Positions 45,501 to 57,522 of a stretch of 64,000 nt of DNA are shown here, one piece after another. Position numbers and translations under genes: made by a program. Numbering within the stretch: the first letter of the stretch is position 1; each line of letters begins with the position of its first letter. The notes under the pieces were generated by a model. That model did not search any database. It was not told the DNA's origin and worked only from the letters and a program-made list of their open reading frames with translations. The stretch comes from Plazaster borealis (Eukaryota; Echinodermata; Asteroidea; Forcipulatida; Labidiasteridae), in assembly GCA_021014325.1 (NCBI GenBank), contig CM037473.1:1316501-1380500 (forward strand), written 5' to 3'.

Positions 45501-46000
45501 NNNNNNNNNNNNNNNNNNNNNNNNNNNNNNNNNNNNNNNNNNNNNNNNNNNNNNNNNNNNNNNNNNNNNNNNNNNNNNNNNNNNNNNNNNNNNNNNNNNN
45601 NNNNNNNNNNNNNNNNNNNNNNNNNNNNNNNNNNNNNNNNNNNNNNNNNNNNNNNNNNNNNNNNNNNNNNNNNNNNNNNNNNNNNNNNNNNNNNNNNNNN
45701 NNNNNNNNNNNNNNNNNNNNNNNNNNNNNNNNNNNNNNNNNNNNNNNNNNNNNNNNNNNNNNNNNNNNNNNNNNNNNNNNNNNNNNNNNNNNNNNNNNNN
45801 NNNNNNNNNNNNNNNNNNNNNNNNNNNNNNNNNNNNNNNNNNNNNNNNNNNNNNNNNNNNNNNNNNNNNNNNNNNNNNNNNNNNNNNNNNNNNNNNNNNN
45901 NNNNNNNNNNNNNNNNNNNNNNNNNNNNNNNNNNNNNNNNNNNNNNNNNNNNNNNNNNNNNNNNNNNNNNNNNNNNNNNNNNNNNNNNNNNNNNNNNNNN
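45501..46000. other. Assembly gap, 500 N
   Basis: Exactly 500 unknown bases, which suggests a scaffolding gap of default or estimated size. The two open frames reported across it (45398-46003 and 45433-46137, minus) exist only because N codons are not stops. Confidence 0.99.
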
Positions 46001-46004
46001 CAAG

Positions 46005-46125
46005 TCACGGCGTATTCGAACATTTTGGGTGGTCCCACGTACATTATGTTAATGCGTGAAGGAAACAAATTCATGATGGGCCCCAATGTTTGAATATGTG
46101 TGAGACTTGCAGAGTCTCCTGGCAA
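46005..46125 (+). repeat. Second copy of the GAGACTTGCACAGTCT repeat
   Basis: Begins directly after the gap (CACGGCGTATTCGAACATTT) and contains GGTGGTCCCACGTACATTAT, AAGGAAACAAATTC, GGGCCCCAATG and TGTGAGACTTGCAGAGTCTC, matching 43246-43380. Its left end may be hidden in the gap. Confidence 0.6.
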
Positions 46126-46479
46126 GTAAGCATGCATTCTCCTTTACTAATGACACAAAAAAAGCAAATAACTAAAAGGTAGTATTTAAATAAGATGAAA
46201 AGATAGCAGTGAGGAATATTAGCTTGACCAAACCGGCGCCCATCACTTTAATCCCTTTATATTACACATCATCAACCTTTGTGTTTTAAATCCGTCTTGC
46301 GGTAACCTCGTTAAGAAACATGTCCATTGCAGGTACTGAGGCAATCAAGTCATTACTTACCCATGGTAACACGCTCTTGGAGCAAACAGTCGCTGATCGT
46401 GATACAAATTAGGTTATTGTAAGGGATCTGCTGGGTTGTAAGTCTTCATTTATCAAGAGAACGTTTGTTGACTTGTACT
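46126..46479. other. No gene recognised
   Basis: Unique-looking sequence with no exon supported. Confidence 0.4.
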
Positions 46480-46668
46480 GGGCCCAATTTCATAGAGCTG
46501 CTTAAGCAGAAAATATTGCTTAAATTTTGTCTGCTAAGCACAACTAAGCAGGATACCAGTTACATTTTATACATGTAAAAATTTAGCTGGTAACCTTATA
46601 TTGGTAAGCACAATTTTGTTGTGCTTAGCAACTTTGTTATGCTTAAGCAGCTCTATGAAATTGGGCCC
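46480..46668. mobile_element. Best-preserved GGGCCC MITE copy
   Basis: A 189-bp element with perfect 29-bp inverted ends starting GGGCCCAATTTCATAGAGCT and continuing GCTTAAGCA. The sub-ends also pair in part (GCTTAAATTTTGTCTGC; TTGGTAAGCACAATTTTG). This copy defines the family that also occurs at 1098, 15175, 18243 and 33846. It has no coding capacity. Confidence 0.92.
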
Positions 46669-47196
46669 TGATTTATTCTTATCTTGGAATGCTTTTCTGT
46701 GATTAAAATTGCATGTGGGGTATGTACTGGTAAAGGACTGCTAGCTAGTCTTTTTATTGCATTTAAATATTTAAACGCTTATTATTTTCCTGAGCTTGAC
46801 AGAACAAAACTGAACAAATTAAACCAGGTATTTTATTTTGAAATTCATGTAAGTCCAAACCACGCACTTCCTGTCAAAAATTCATTTATAACTATGGGTT
46901 TACCTGCTCATCAAAGATGAGAAAGAGAGCTGTCAAATAACACCTAATTTAAACCAATAATGTAAGTGGGCTGAACATCCATGTGTCCATTGCGCATAAT
47001 GCGATGTGCGCAATGCGTAAACATGAAAGTACGCGCCAAGCAATGCACACAATTCCATGTATCCGTTTTGCGTAGTATGTTATCCGTAAAAATCATGTGC
47101 TTTACTTGGCGTGTGGTTTCATTTTAAAGGATTGTGCACGATGCGGTACACACAACGCATGACGGACACATAGATTTCCAGCCTTATAAAATTTGC
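46669..47196. other. No gene recognised
   Basis: Contains a string of GCG-rich words (ATGCGATGTGCGCAATGCGT near 46999) that repeat loosely over 46980-47170, perhaps a decayed repeat. Confidence 0.4.
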
Positions 47197-47200
47197 TTAA

Positions 47201-47546
47201 AGGCCCTGTACACTATTGGTAAGATCGAAAAACACAAATGTTCACAGATTTACACATAACTTACATGATTTAAAGTAAGTAATGGTAGAAAGGGTTCCGT
47301 AAAATATTTCTGCCTAAAATGCTATCGTTTCTGAGAAATGAGTAAAACAATAGTTTTTATCACGCGCTATAAAAACTTGATGTTTGAAAAAAACAGAAAA
47401 CACATAAGGTCTCTTTTCACTATTTTCTCGTGACCTCGATGACCAAATGAGCTCAAACTTTCACAGGTTTGTTTGTTCATGCATATGTTGAATCACACAA
47501 AATGTGGACACTGGTTTTGAGCTGTTACCAAAAGTGTACAATACCT
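47201..47546. mobile_element. TTAA MITE, diverged AGGCACTG relative
   Basis: A 346-bp element flanked by TTAA at 47197-47200 and 47547-47550. The ends AGGCCCTGTACACTATTGGT and the complement of AGGTATTGTACACTTTTGGT pair imperfectly. The interior (CGTGACCTCGATGACCAAAT, GAGCTCAAACTTTCACAGGT, TTTGTTCATGCATATGTTG) matches the 52840 and 62463 elements at low identity. Confidence 0.83.
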
Positions 47547-47550
47547 TTAA

Positions 47551-48299
47551 GACATCGTGTCACATTTATATCAAGGCTGTTTTTTCGGAGTCTTTTCTAA
47601 GAACTGCCTGATTTTGGCGTGGGGCATTACAGATATAGCACTAAATATTTTGACTTCAATGACTGCTGAATTCTGCTGACTCCTCGGTGATTAAACCAAC
47701 TATCTTCAGGAAATATTATGTACTATTGGGAATTGGGGATTTTCTTAGTCTTTGAATCTCTTTTTATGTCCAATCAATATTTGGCATTAGAATCCTCACA
47801 CATAACTAGAAAATAACATGTTTACTATAACTGACGCACTAGCCTAAACTGTAAAAGATATTTTATTCATTGGAAGAAAGAAAAAAATCATGTCGGGATT
47901 GATCACCTTTTCTTTCATCCTGATTTCAGTTGATCACATGTTGCCAAATCATTTCATACTTTTTCTAGTTTTGCAACAAATGCAATTCATATCATAAGTA
48001 AACATTTTGTTTTTAGTCATGTACGTGCAGTAAATGCATTTTGGTTCACACATGTACATAAACACACACAGTCATATCTGTAATTGCTTATAGATTTTTA
48101 ATTGATATTTAAATTCATCCCATTGTTTTGAGTTCTTGTAATTGCTTTTTTTTCTAGAAAATGTAGAGACAGTAGAGATCAGTAGATACAGTTTTGGGCA
48201 AAACAAATCGTAACGTTTAACCACCTGATGTCGGTCCCCCCCCCCACCAAAAACAAATGATATGCCCATGTGCGGTATTATTTAGTTGAACTTTGTTGA
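47551..48299. other. No gene recognised
   Basis: AT-rich DNA; C-run at about 48236-48246. Confidence 0.4.
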
Positions 48300-48660
48300 G
48301 CTTCTGGAGTAATCGTTTTCCGTTGAAAATATAGTTGCCACAATGAAACCCTGATTTAACAAAGAAAAGAAAACGCAGGTTCTCATAAGAAGCACAGGGA
48401 TTTTTGGTTCTCTGGTGAGAAAATATGAGTAAGCACTTACCGTGAATCTCAAAGCCTCGGCCGTAAGCCACGGCAGATAATCTGCCATGGTAGGCTGGAA
48501 TCTTGGAACGCTCTGCTCAGACTTTTCTCCTATAAGCCAGTCCAAAATTTGGTCTGTTAGGTTGAGGTCATCTGACGTGAAGTAGTGTAATACAGACATG
48601 TAACTTCTCAGTAGGTAGGCTGATTTCCTCTCTTGAAAAACACTGCATAAGAATTCATAT
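48300..48660 (-). repeat. Diverged repeat copy with one exon-like segment
   Basis: On the minus strand 48300-48530 matches 56790-57025 (shared CCAAGATTCCA, GTGGCTTACGGC, CATATTTTCT, CAGAGAAC, TTATGAGAAC, ATATTTTC). The upstream part, 48437-48642, reads as an open frame of about 68 codons. It follows TTATGCAG, is closed by GGTAAGTG, and encodes VFQERKSAYLLRSYMSVLHY onward. That layout looks like an internal exon. However, the shared sequence runs straight through the supposed donor site and the second copy has a stop, so a mobile-element origin is as likely. I assign no function. Confidence 0.35.
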
Positions 48661-50164
48661 TCAAAGCAGTTCCCCCCTTTTTTAATTATCTAGTTATATA
48701 TGTCTGCGAATACTCAGCATTTAAGACAATCTATCTGTGTAAATTGCCGCCATCATTTCAGGAGATTGTTTTCAAATCAAATCTTACATGTAGGTCTCCT
48801 GTTTGCTAAATAAGAGAAATAAATCATTTAATATACCAAGTACGTGGAGCTTTTCCTAGCACATAAAAAGCGTGACATGAGTCATGTGTTTTGATGAAAT
48901 AACCGAGGTCGGTTTTAAATTTAAGTTTCTTCAAGACTGAAAGGTTGCAAGGAAGTTACTCTAACCAAAACCAATCCCTTATTTGATGATCTGTGATGAA
49001 TAATTATGGCAAGGTATTAATGGAGGAACTCCTTGGCACATAAAAAGGGTGTTCAGGACATCAGTCTAGGCAGTTGGAAATAGCTTATTTGTGGCAGTCG
49101 GGAATTCTTCATGTGCTGCATAATTGCCCCACAGTGTATCAAAGCCTCCTCCCCCACCTCAACAAAAAAGAAGAAACCAAATTTTAATTCCAAGCTGCCA
49201 AATTGGAATTACTCCCATAATAGATTTCCTTCCACAAGGTCGCCAGCAGTACGCTTCCCCCCTTCTCCGAGACCCCGGGGGCACCCCAGGAAGCGTCACA
49301 CTGTTACTTTAATTCACGCTGGTGGGCTGTTTTGTTGTGAGCACTGTCAGAAAATAATAACGTGGAGGCAATTTCTCATCTCCACTGATTTGTCGAAGGG
49401 GTAATTTGGTGCATTGATTGAGTCTTCCTTAGGGGTTTTTTCTGTCCCTAAGACCCTTTTCCCTTGATATCATAATCTCGCCAGGTTATTTTCTTAGCGG
49501 AGGGCAATTTTGTTTTCCGGCAGCAGTAATAATTCCTCGCATCTAGTAATAATTCCTGCTGCATTGATTGTTCCCGCGGGTATTTATGGATGTAAAGCGG
49601 GGGTTAGCTTAAAAAAACAGATTTGTTTTATGGAAGCCGACATGAAGTGAAATGGTCCCCACTGGGAAGATTGGTTAGAGGAAGAAACTGAAGAAAGTGT
49701 AAACCGAAATGAGATCGTATAGAAGCTGCCGAGCACGATACTGTCAGTAATGTTTATGCATGACTAAAGTGAAAATTAGGTTCGGGAAAATTTGCCAGTT
49801 GAAAACAGGGGGGAAGATATACATCAACATCGGATGTGGGGGATTGTTTTCCTTAATAAAGATGCGCGCAAATGACGGCCAAAATCCATACTAGGAGAGG
49901 AAGTTGAAATCCTTGTAAGCCATAAAGTGATCACTGTATCAGACACAGAATGTTGAATAGCCGTTCCGGGCTATAGAGGTCCAGTTTTAAAAGAGAGATG
50001 TCCAGTTTAAAAGGGCTTTGAAATTTAAGCTGAATTTAATGAAAACGGCATGCTGCAGTTTGTGTAAATGTCTCGTATTACATAATAATTATTATTTGGA
50101 ATAACATTATCTTTTTGTCTTTAATTTTGTTTGTACCAACGGAAATCAGCTGGGTTTTTTTTTT
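48661..50164. other. No gene recognised
   Basis: No supported exon. The frames at 49111-49404 and 49124-49312 (+) have no recognisable domains. Confidence 0.4.
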
Positions 50165-50310
50165 TTTAGGTTTCAGATATAGTTTTCTCAAATATAACTT
50201 CATTTCAGAGGGAAATATTTCACAGAAAAAATGGTTCTAGTATGAACTTTATAATCGGTAAGTTTTAGACTAAAATTAAACACTGATGTTTTTATCCCGT
50301 ATAATACCTT
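50165..50310 (-). repeat. Partial copy of the 44262-44868 element
   Basis: The reverse complement matches the left half of that element: GGTATTATACGGGAT, TTACCGATTATAAAGTTCAT, TGTGAAATATTTCCCTCTGA, TTTGAGAAAACT. The other half is missing. Confidence 0.75.
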
Positions 50311-51034
50311 AAAATAGCTTTTTTGATTTGCCTATCTCAAGCAATATATCAATGCAGTATACACTGTAGGTAAATGATCTAACAAGTGGTGATACATGTA
50401 CAGTTTTCTGCTTCACTTCAGCCACAAATTTCATGTATTGTGTCATTCCTGGTCAACTGATGAGAGACATATGTCCCTAGACAAAAGGACCACCTGCCTC
50501 AGTCAAGAAGAGGGTGACATGTGATGATCAGCCACAATAGAAGCCATGTTATTGTTAATTGCAGTAGATGCTTGAACCGAATGAGGAATGACATTGTTGT
50601 CGATTGACCATTACAACCACTTCAGTGTTTTTGTTGTGATGATGTATGTGTAAGTGGAAAGCTTGATTGTATATTGTTGGGATGGGTCATCCCAAGGTAG
50701 TTTGTGTAAATTATGCATCAAAGCCGTAACTTTCCCCCTCAAATTCAAGGGTTCTTAAGCTGTATTCTTTTGTTCCTTGTTTGCTACGACTACGAGACAT
50801 CACTTTGTGTTTGTGTATTCTTTTGTTGTTTGTTTACTACGATACATTTGTTGTAGCGTTTTGGGTATGCTTAGTGTATTATTTTGTTGTTTGTTTATGA
50901 TGATACATTATTTTGTATCAGCATCGGGTACTTTGATGGTACATGCAATGTATAAAACTTGTTCATCACAATTTATTTAGATTTTTTCTCCGTAATGTGT
51001 TTGCTGAACTGAAAGCTGTAAATAGCTGGAGGAT
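50311..51034. other. No gene recognised
   Basis: No supported exon. The frame at 50777-50980 (+) is hydrophobic and low in complexity, built on repeated TTTTGTTGTTTGTTTA words. Confidence 0.4.
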
Positions 51035-51490
51035 TTATTTGGTCCTTCCCGTGACTGCCTTGCTCAGAGGCTGAGAAGCACCTCCTTCCATGGTCTTATT
51101 CCACCGTAGAGAAAGTACTGTGGGCGCAAGAGTTGAGGATGCTCTTACGGCCATCTCCTCCTGGTCAGGATGGAGTCTATCTGGGCCTTCGTCCCGGATG
51201 GTGACAGCCACGTCCACATTCTTCCTTTCGCATTTCAAACAGCGTGCTGTTGGCAAGAAGAGAGAAGTTCTAAATCAGTTCCAGCAGACGCACCCTGTTA
51301 TCATTCGTGACTTGATGAAAGGTGAAAGGAGCGTCCCCCCCTGACCCAGTTGGGCATTGAAGTCACCAAGGATGGCGAGGATGTGGTGCTGGGGAACAGC
51401 CTGTACCGCTTGTCTTTGATCATCATGGAGCTTCCTTGTCTCCTCTTAGGATGCTAGGAGAGTTGGCACGTAGGCCACAAGATGGTGGTG
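51035..51490 (-). pseudogene. APE-type endonuclease fragment of a non-LTR retrotransposon
   Basis: Translation of the minus strand gives, in order, VAYVPTLLAS-stop-EETRKLHDD (about 51485-51400), QHHILAILGDFNAQLG (51400-51345, with GDFNA at 51353-51367), FTFHQVTNDNRVRLLELI after a frame change, WTWLSPSGTKAQID with SILTRRRW after another (51219-51151), and STVE-stop-DH (about 51105-51088). GDFN and the later S/D-DH motif are catalytic hallmarks of the APE-like endonuclease domain in RTE/L1-type elements, which nicks the target site. At least two stops and two frameshifts make it dead. The reverse transcriptase domain is not present nearby. Confidence 0.82.
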
Positions 51491-52835
51491 AGGACTGGAA
51501 TGCTATTTGGTCCGCCACATTGTCATTCTTCCAGAAATCTTTAAATTTGACTAGAATCTTATAAACTGTGATTCAGTTAACTTCAGAATGATACCTTTTC
51601 GGGACATTTAACTTCAGAATGATACCTTTTCGGGACATTCTAATGAGGTACATGTAGTTATTGAGGGAGTTGAACACACAGTGTGTTGTTGTAATTTACA
51701 TAGTTGCTTTGGTCATATTGCTTTTTAAGTAAATCTTTATTCATGGCGATATTAAAACAAATAATTTACAGCATACACCCTCCCTTTAAAAAATTCACAG
51801 ATAGCAGCATAAAAATTGATTTTAATAAACACATTTGTTCCGCCTCATTGGATACATCAAGCACAAATCCCCAACATTAAATGTGATCCCCTAAATCTCC
51901 GGATTAGTATTCGCCGTAGTCGGATAGTGTCATCCACCTCTCTTATACAGTCTGTCATCACATCCGCATAATGTAGATGATCCTTCCCATTAGTCTTTCT
52001 CGTAGAAATGGCCTTACTTTGTTTCCCCTGATTCTAGAAAATGTCACTTCTCGGTCAGGAAATAATCAGAACTCTTTTAATGCCCAATCACTGACCTTAG
52101 TAGTAGTATGCTACCGCGGTAGGTCGCAGTAATTGCTGCCCATTATGGGTGACACAAAGGGGGAATTAAGCCCATCAAAACTAGCTTGGCTTCTAATAAG
52201 ACCTACTGGATGGGAAAGGATGCGTGATAGGAAATGATGGAACTCAACACGCTGGCTGCGATGAAGGCTGTATTTCTTGCTCTCTGTGTAGGTGATTCCA
52301 GAGGGTCAAAGGGTAATTAGGTATTACTGTGACCTTTATAGATACATGAATGACCTTTGTCTCCGATGAAGCTCCAGATTTGCATAATGATCAGCATGGT
52401 ATTTAAAGAGTGATTTCAACGTCCGGAAGCTAAAAGTTGACTTTTTAACTGACGCATACGTCATGTTTTGATGATTATCCAAATGTTAAATGAAATTATT
52501 TGCCTGACATTTTTTTCTGGCTGTCTCGTCATGTGAACATGGTAATTTACCTATCAAATAATTGAACACAAGGAAAGTGATTGACATGTTTGTCCAATGA
52601 ATGAACATACATTGGTGAGCATGAAGACATATTGACAACTTATTCTTTTGTTTATTGTTTACATTGCATTGGTCTACGAATAAGATTACATTATCAATTT
52701 GATTGGAAAGTCGATAATAACAAATAAACCTCCCACGTCACAATCAAAATTAAAACTTAATTTAGAAATTAAATAAACTCAGCTATATGTAATGTAATTA
52801 TAAAAACCCAAGAAGCACTTTCCGTGTTTATACTC
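51491..52835. other. No gene recognised; 31-bp tandem duplication inside
   Basis: Positions 51577-51638 hold two copies of a 31-bp unit starting TTAACTTCAGAATGATACCT, without internal mismatches. Otherwise nothing is supported. Confidence 0.5.
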
Positions 52836-52839
52836 TTAA

Positions 52840-53195
52840 AGGCACTGAACACGTTTGGTAATTACTCAAAATATATATCAGCATAAAAACTTACTTGGTA
52901 ACGAGCAGCGGAGAGCTGTTGGTAGTATAAAACATTGTGAGAAACGACTCCCTCTGAAGTAATGTAGTTTTTGAGAAAGAGGTAATTTCTCACTAAAATA
53001 ATAAAAGACTTCTTGCATTCCTATCTGAAAGCACACAAATTTGTACAACAAGGGTGTTTTTTCTTTCATCATTTTCTTGCAACTTCAATGACCAATTGAG
53101 CCCAAATTTTCACAGGCTTGTTATTTTATGCATATGTTGGGATACACCAAGTGAGAATATTGGTCTTTGACAATTACCAAACGTGTACAGTGCCT
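52840..53195 (+). mobile_element. TTAA MITE, AGGCACTGAACACGTTTGG family
   Basis: A 356-bp element flanked by TTAA at 52836-52839 and 53196-53199. The ends AGGCACTGAACACGTTTGGT and the complement of AGGCACTGTACACGTTTGGT are as in 12987-13355. The interior includes GAGAAACGACTCCCTCTGAA, CAAGGGTGTTTTTTCTTTCA and TCAATGACCAATTGAGCCCA. It is non-coding. Confidence 0.92.
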
Positions 53196-53199
53196 TTAA

Positions 53200-56100
53200 A
53201 GAGTCGTCTGTCAACTCCAACCACATGCTTCATTTGGTCCTCAGTTGATACGAAATCTTCTTGTTTTCTTCTAAGGGGAGACCCCAGCCCTCTGAATTAC
53301 AGCTCAAGATATTGCTTGTCACCAACTCCCTAATCCTTCCTGCGGAAGACATTTTGTTTCCAAATCTCAACCTACGTGGAGATAGTTAAATTTGCACGTC
53401 AGGCCGTAAGCCGTGTGGTATCTCCGTCAGTCTACTGTGAGATTAGAGTAGATCCTTGTGTACTATTGCTGTATCCACCTACAACTCATCGGTCACCAGG
53501 ATAGTCCAGACCCTCCTATGTTGTTTTTGTCTTTTCTTTTCTTACGTTGTATGGATGATGCCGAATGGAAATGAGTTCTTGAATCTCAATCCCATACTGT
53601 TCTTAAACTGAAATACTGGAACAAAAATACTGAAAGGGGGAACGGCACAAGATAAGGAATGTGCTGATTTTCCATGAATTGAAAATGATTTTCATATTTT
53701 AAAGCTCCCAACCATATCGAAATTGTAGTATTTGTCAAAATTTCTTTACCCCCATTAGCTCTGGGAATACATCCAGATTAAAAATATCAGATAAAATAAC
53801 GTTTGATGGTGTATCATTCCATTGATCAGAATTGGTAATGGGACCACCACATTTTTATCAATTCCAATGGTGTTTAGACTCTTTTTGGGGAATTCAAGAT
53901 GGATTTTAAAATTGAAGTACAGATAACCCACATTGTGCTGAAGACAATGGGATAGACCCCTAAAAATACTACAACAATTTTCATTTCATTTGGTATATGG
54001 GGGGAAAAAGATACGTGGACTCAAAATGTCTGTACTGAAATTACTTTTTTTTCAGTAAACAACACTTTATTTCTTGTGCCCCCCTACAATGTTACCCTAG
54101 TTTCAGCACTGCCTGTAGGGTTTGAAAGAAAGATACTGTGATGGAAACGCCACTTTGTAGACGCAACCTATTATGGTACTCTTCTATTGGGAAAACACTG
54201 CCTGCATGTCGTGAACAATAGCCACTCCATGAACGATGGTCGTCAATGGGTTATTGTCACTTCATAGATCCCTTGACAGACTTGGCCAACAATGGGAACG
54301 TGTTTCATTTGAATCATTTATCATTGTCTCGGATAGACTGGAGGATGAAAGGAAGAGGCAGGAGCGTGACAGGTGTGATGTATTTGCACACCATCGTGTC
54401 CTGTGTACCAGACTATCGTAAGATAAAGTAGTGTGTTTATCCCTCGCAATGTGGGTAAACAAAAATAAGTTTGAATGGTGCGTGTTATAAAGTGCATGCT
54501 GTAATCCGCTGGATGGTTCTGTGAAGGACATAGATGTAGTTGTGTACTCACCCGGATAGAATTTCCTTCCCGTTCCCCAAAATACACATAATGCATGCAT
54601 AAATGATAATCATTGCATGAATGAGAATGCCCCTGGGGGACTTACTTGTCTGTCGCCAACTCTTTGTATCAAATTTGTGAGCGAGACAAAAAAACATTGG
54701 GTAAGAATGATATTAAATGGACCAACGCTCTTGTGGTCTTTAAGTTTACACAGCGTTTTATAATTCCAGGCTCCCTCGGTTCTTGAAAAAGTTTCAAGTT
54801 TCGTTCTCATTACTTGAGAGAACTGTGAAGTCAGAAAAAAGTAAGTGCTCTCTTTAAGTTTATGACCAAAGTCTTAAAGGTTCAACGTGAGTATGATGCG
54901 AGTCTGTAAGAGTAAATTATTTTAATGGATTTGTTTAGTCCCCAAGAGCAGGTGCAGCTTAACTCCTACAAGAAAGCAGAAATGGATTTTGTCTTCTTCC
55001 CGAAGAGCTGGAATGACAAGATCAGAAACAGAAGAAATTGATTCGCCAAGCCGTCAGCGGACGACCGGGAGCGCAGGGGAGATGTCTTTATCTGTAGTTA
55101 CGATCGGAAGAGCCTCCATTAGAACAGGAGGGATTTACTCGGCCAGCACTCTGGGGCAGGGGATTTATTCTGTATCTTGATAGACAATTAGATTTCGGAA
55201 AACAAGGACTGCGATACGATGAGATGTCCTCTTTATTTTGTATCGTTTCAAAATGCTGTGTGGACAATAACAACCAAGTTTGAATAATAACATAAATGGC
55301 ACCAATTGCGTCAGTTCCAGTCTACAAGTTGATGAAACTGAAGATATAAAGCCCATCAACTCTACACACCCTTCAGTCTCCTGATGATGACAAGAGCTTG
55401 CTAGTTCAAAGTTTGAGAGAAACTCATTTTCAGAGCACTTCCTAGATGAGATTAAACACAGAGTACCAGGAAGAATTACAGTTATATGCACCATACAAAG
55501 CCGCAAACTCTGTAATTTAAATTAATCTCTGTGTAGATGTAGGAGTTGATTTTGTTTCTCTTTATCAATGGTAGTTTTGTCAGCATTGTTGTTGTGTAAG
55601 GAAGGGAAGAGTTTCAATAATTGATATGCGATCTTGGAGATGACTCTCATTGTCAGAAGGAAGCAATTACTGATGCTCTTTCCCATAAGTCGGAGCTGCT
55701 CAAGACTAGTCCTGGTGACTAAATACCAGCATAAGCCTTGGCTAATCCCACAAAAGCCCTCCAGAAGATTGCTGTCCGTGTAACGCGATATCAGGCATCG
55801 TTCAAGATATTATGGCCCGCGAGTGGCGCATTTGCGTAATCTTTAACAATCGCCTCCCACCTTAATGCAAGGGATTGACGTTATCTTAGGTATTACCTGT
55901 GACATGTGACGACTGAGTGGAGGCTGGAAATATCAAACCGCATCTTTGTAAGATCTGCCCGCATGATGCCATCACATTTTGTATCAATATCAGGATGAAA
56001 GCAATAACCATTTGGCTTTTCGTGTAAAAAAGAAAGTCTCAAAATACAAACTTCTACATAGTGCTGCATTTAGAAAACGGCTTGAGACCAACTGTGTATC

Positions 56101-56789
56101 TAGAGGCAAGGAATTAGTCAGATGATGGGCCTTCTTTGCTCCCAAGTGGAGGAGTATTTTTATCTTGAAAATTGAGTTAGATTCATTTGGAAGAGATTCA
56201 CGGAAAGACAGTCTGCGGTGATCATGCGTCTTTAAGTGGCCGTGTTTTCTCCCAGTGTAGTGCAGTTATCAGGGATGCTGCGGGCGGAGCTGATATTGAT
56301 TTTGAAAGTGGGTTTGTTTGTTAGTAATCGTGTTACGGCATATTACCAGATCGGAAAGATTGGTCTAGTAATGGCAAAGAATCTGGGTTCTGTTTACTGT
56401 ATAGTTCATGTGCACTCCTACTCCTGATCCGGATCTGTGTGGATTGTGTGCCGAGGCGATTTTATTCCTGATTTTCTTTCAATTTAACCATTAGGCTAAT
56501 GTCACCGCAAATTAACCGCAGGAATGAGGATCCACAGGAACATTTACAAAGAGTAGGGTTCATGAAAAGAAACATCCAAATTTGTGAATATTTATGCTTT
56601 AAGCAGAATTGTGAGGAAGTACCTTGACATTTAGAAAAAATAGATTAGAAGAATTACACCCCCAAAATGCTATTGAAAATAAGTATTTTTCTCGGCTGCT
56701 AAATGATGTGATCAAAGTGCCTCAATTCCTTTTCTTCTGAGCTCTTCACCGCTCTTCCAGCTGAACTATACAAATGATGTTTCATTAAT
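53200..56789. other. No gene recognised over 3.6 kb
   Basis: I looked for exons and repeats and can support none. Frames at 54262-54600 (-), 54989-55180 (+), and 55165-55506 (-) lack recognisable motifs or convincing splice context. This is the longest stretch without an identified repeat. Confidence 0.35.
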
Positions 56790-57060
56790 CACTAAATTTC
56801 AAAAAAATGTCCAAGCTCATGCACAGGAATAATTTGGTTTTTGAGAATATCGTTGTAACATTGAATTCATGACTAAACCAAGTTAAGACAGACGTTCTCA
56901 TAAAATGCACCAGGATTTGTTGTTCTCTGTCCAGAAAATATGGAATGTGTTCACCAGGAATCGGCTAACCCTTAGCCGTAAGCCACAGCCGATAATTGGC
57001 TCGGCCTTGGTAGTGGAATCTTGGACTTGGCTCCATATGCCGTATCAATGATGATGGCAC
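56790..57060 (-). repeat. Diverged repeat copy, partner of 48300-48530
   Basis: The minus strand shows AGTCCAAGATTCCACTACC, GGCTGTGGCTTACGGC, then CATATTTTCTGGACAGAGAA, TTTTATGAGAACG, TTCAATGTTACAACGATATT. The order and spacing match 48300-48530 with about 60 percent identity by eye. Confidence 0.55.
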
Positions 57061-57200
57061 CCTATCTATCTCTCGTAATCCTCAGTTGTACCAACAAAAG
57101 GACAACGGTCTGGAATCAGGGAATACACAATAACCCCCAGAAAAAGGGATAATTTGAGCATGAACTCCAGTACCTTATGTACCTGTGCACGCTGCACCCT

Positions 57201-57320
57201 GGAATGTCTAGGTGTGTTTAAAAACGTGTTCGTGAGTCATACCGTTTCTGGTTCATAAAAGGAATGTCCAGATGTGTTTAAAAACGTGTTCGTCAGTCAT
57301 ACCGTTTCTGGTTCATAAAA
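57201..57320. repeat. Two-copy 60-bp tandem duplication
   Basis: GGAATGTCTAGGTGTGTTTA onward (57201-57260) is repeated as GGAATGTCCAGATGTGTTTA onward (57261-57320) with only three differences. It is recent by the low divergence. Confidence 0.93.
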
Positions 57321-57522
57321 TGTTTGTGTGTAGAAATGTCTGCCAGAGTTAATTAGGGAAAGATGTGATGTGTGTGAAAACACAAATAATGTATAAGAAT
57401 TTAAGTGTGAGTCATGAATAAATATTCCAGTCCTTATACAAGCTGTCGAAATTAATACTTTTAAGGACACCTGGTTTTCGTTTGTTCTTCTTAAAAAGAA
57501 GAAGTTTTTCACGTCATTCATT

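Noticed and set aside
45398..46137. Open frames of 201 and 234 codons on the minus strand
   Set aside because: They run through 500 N; only the short ends are real sequence.
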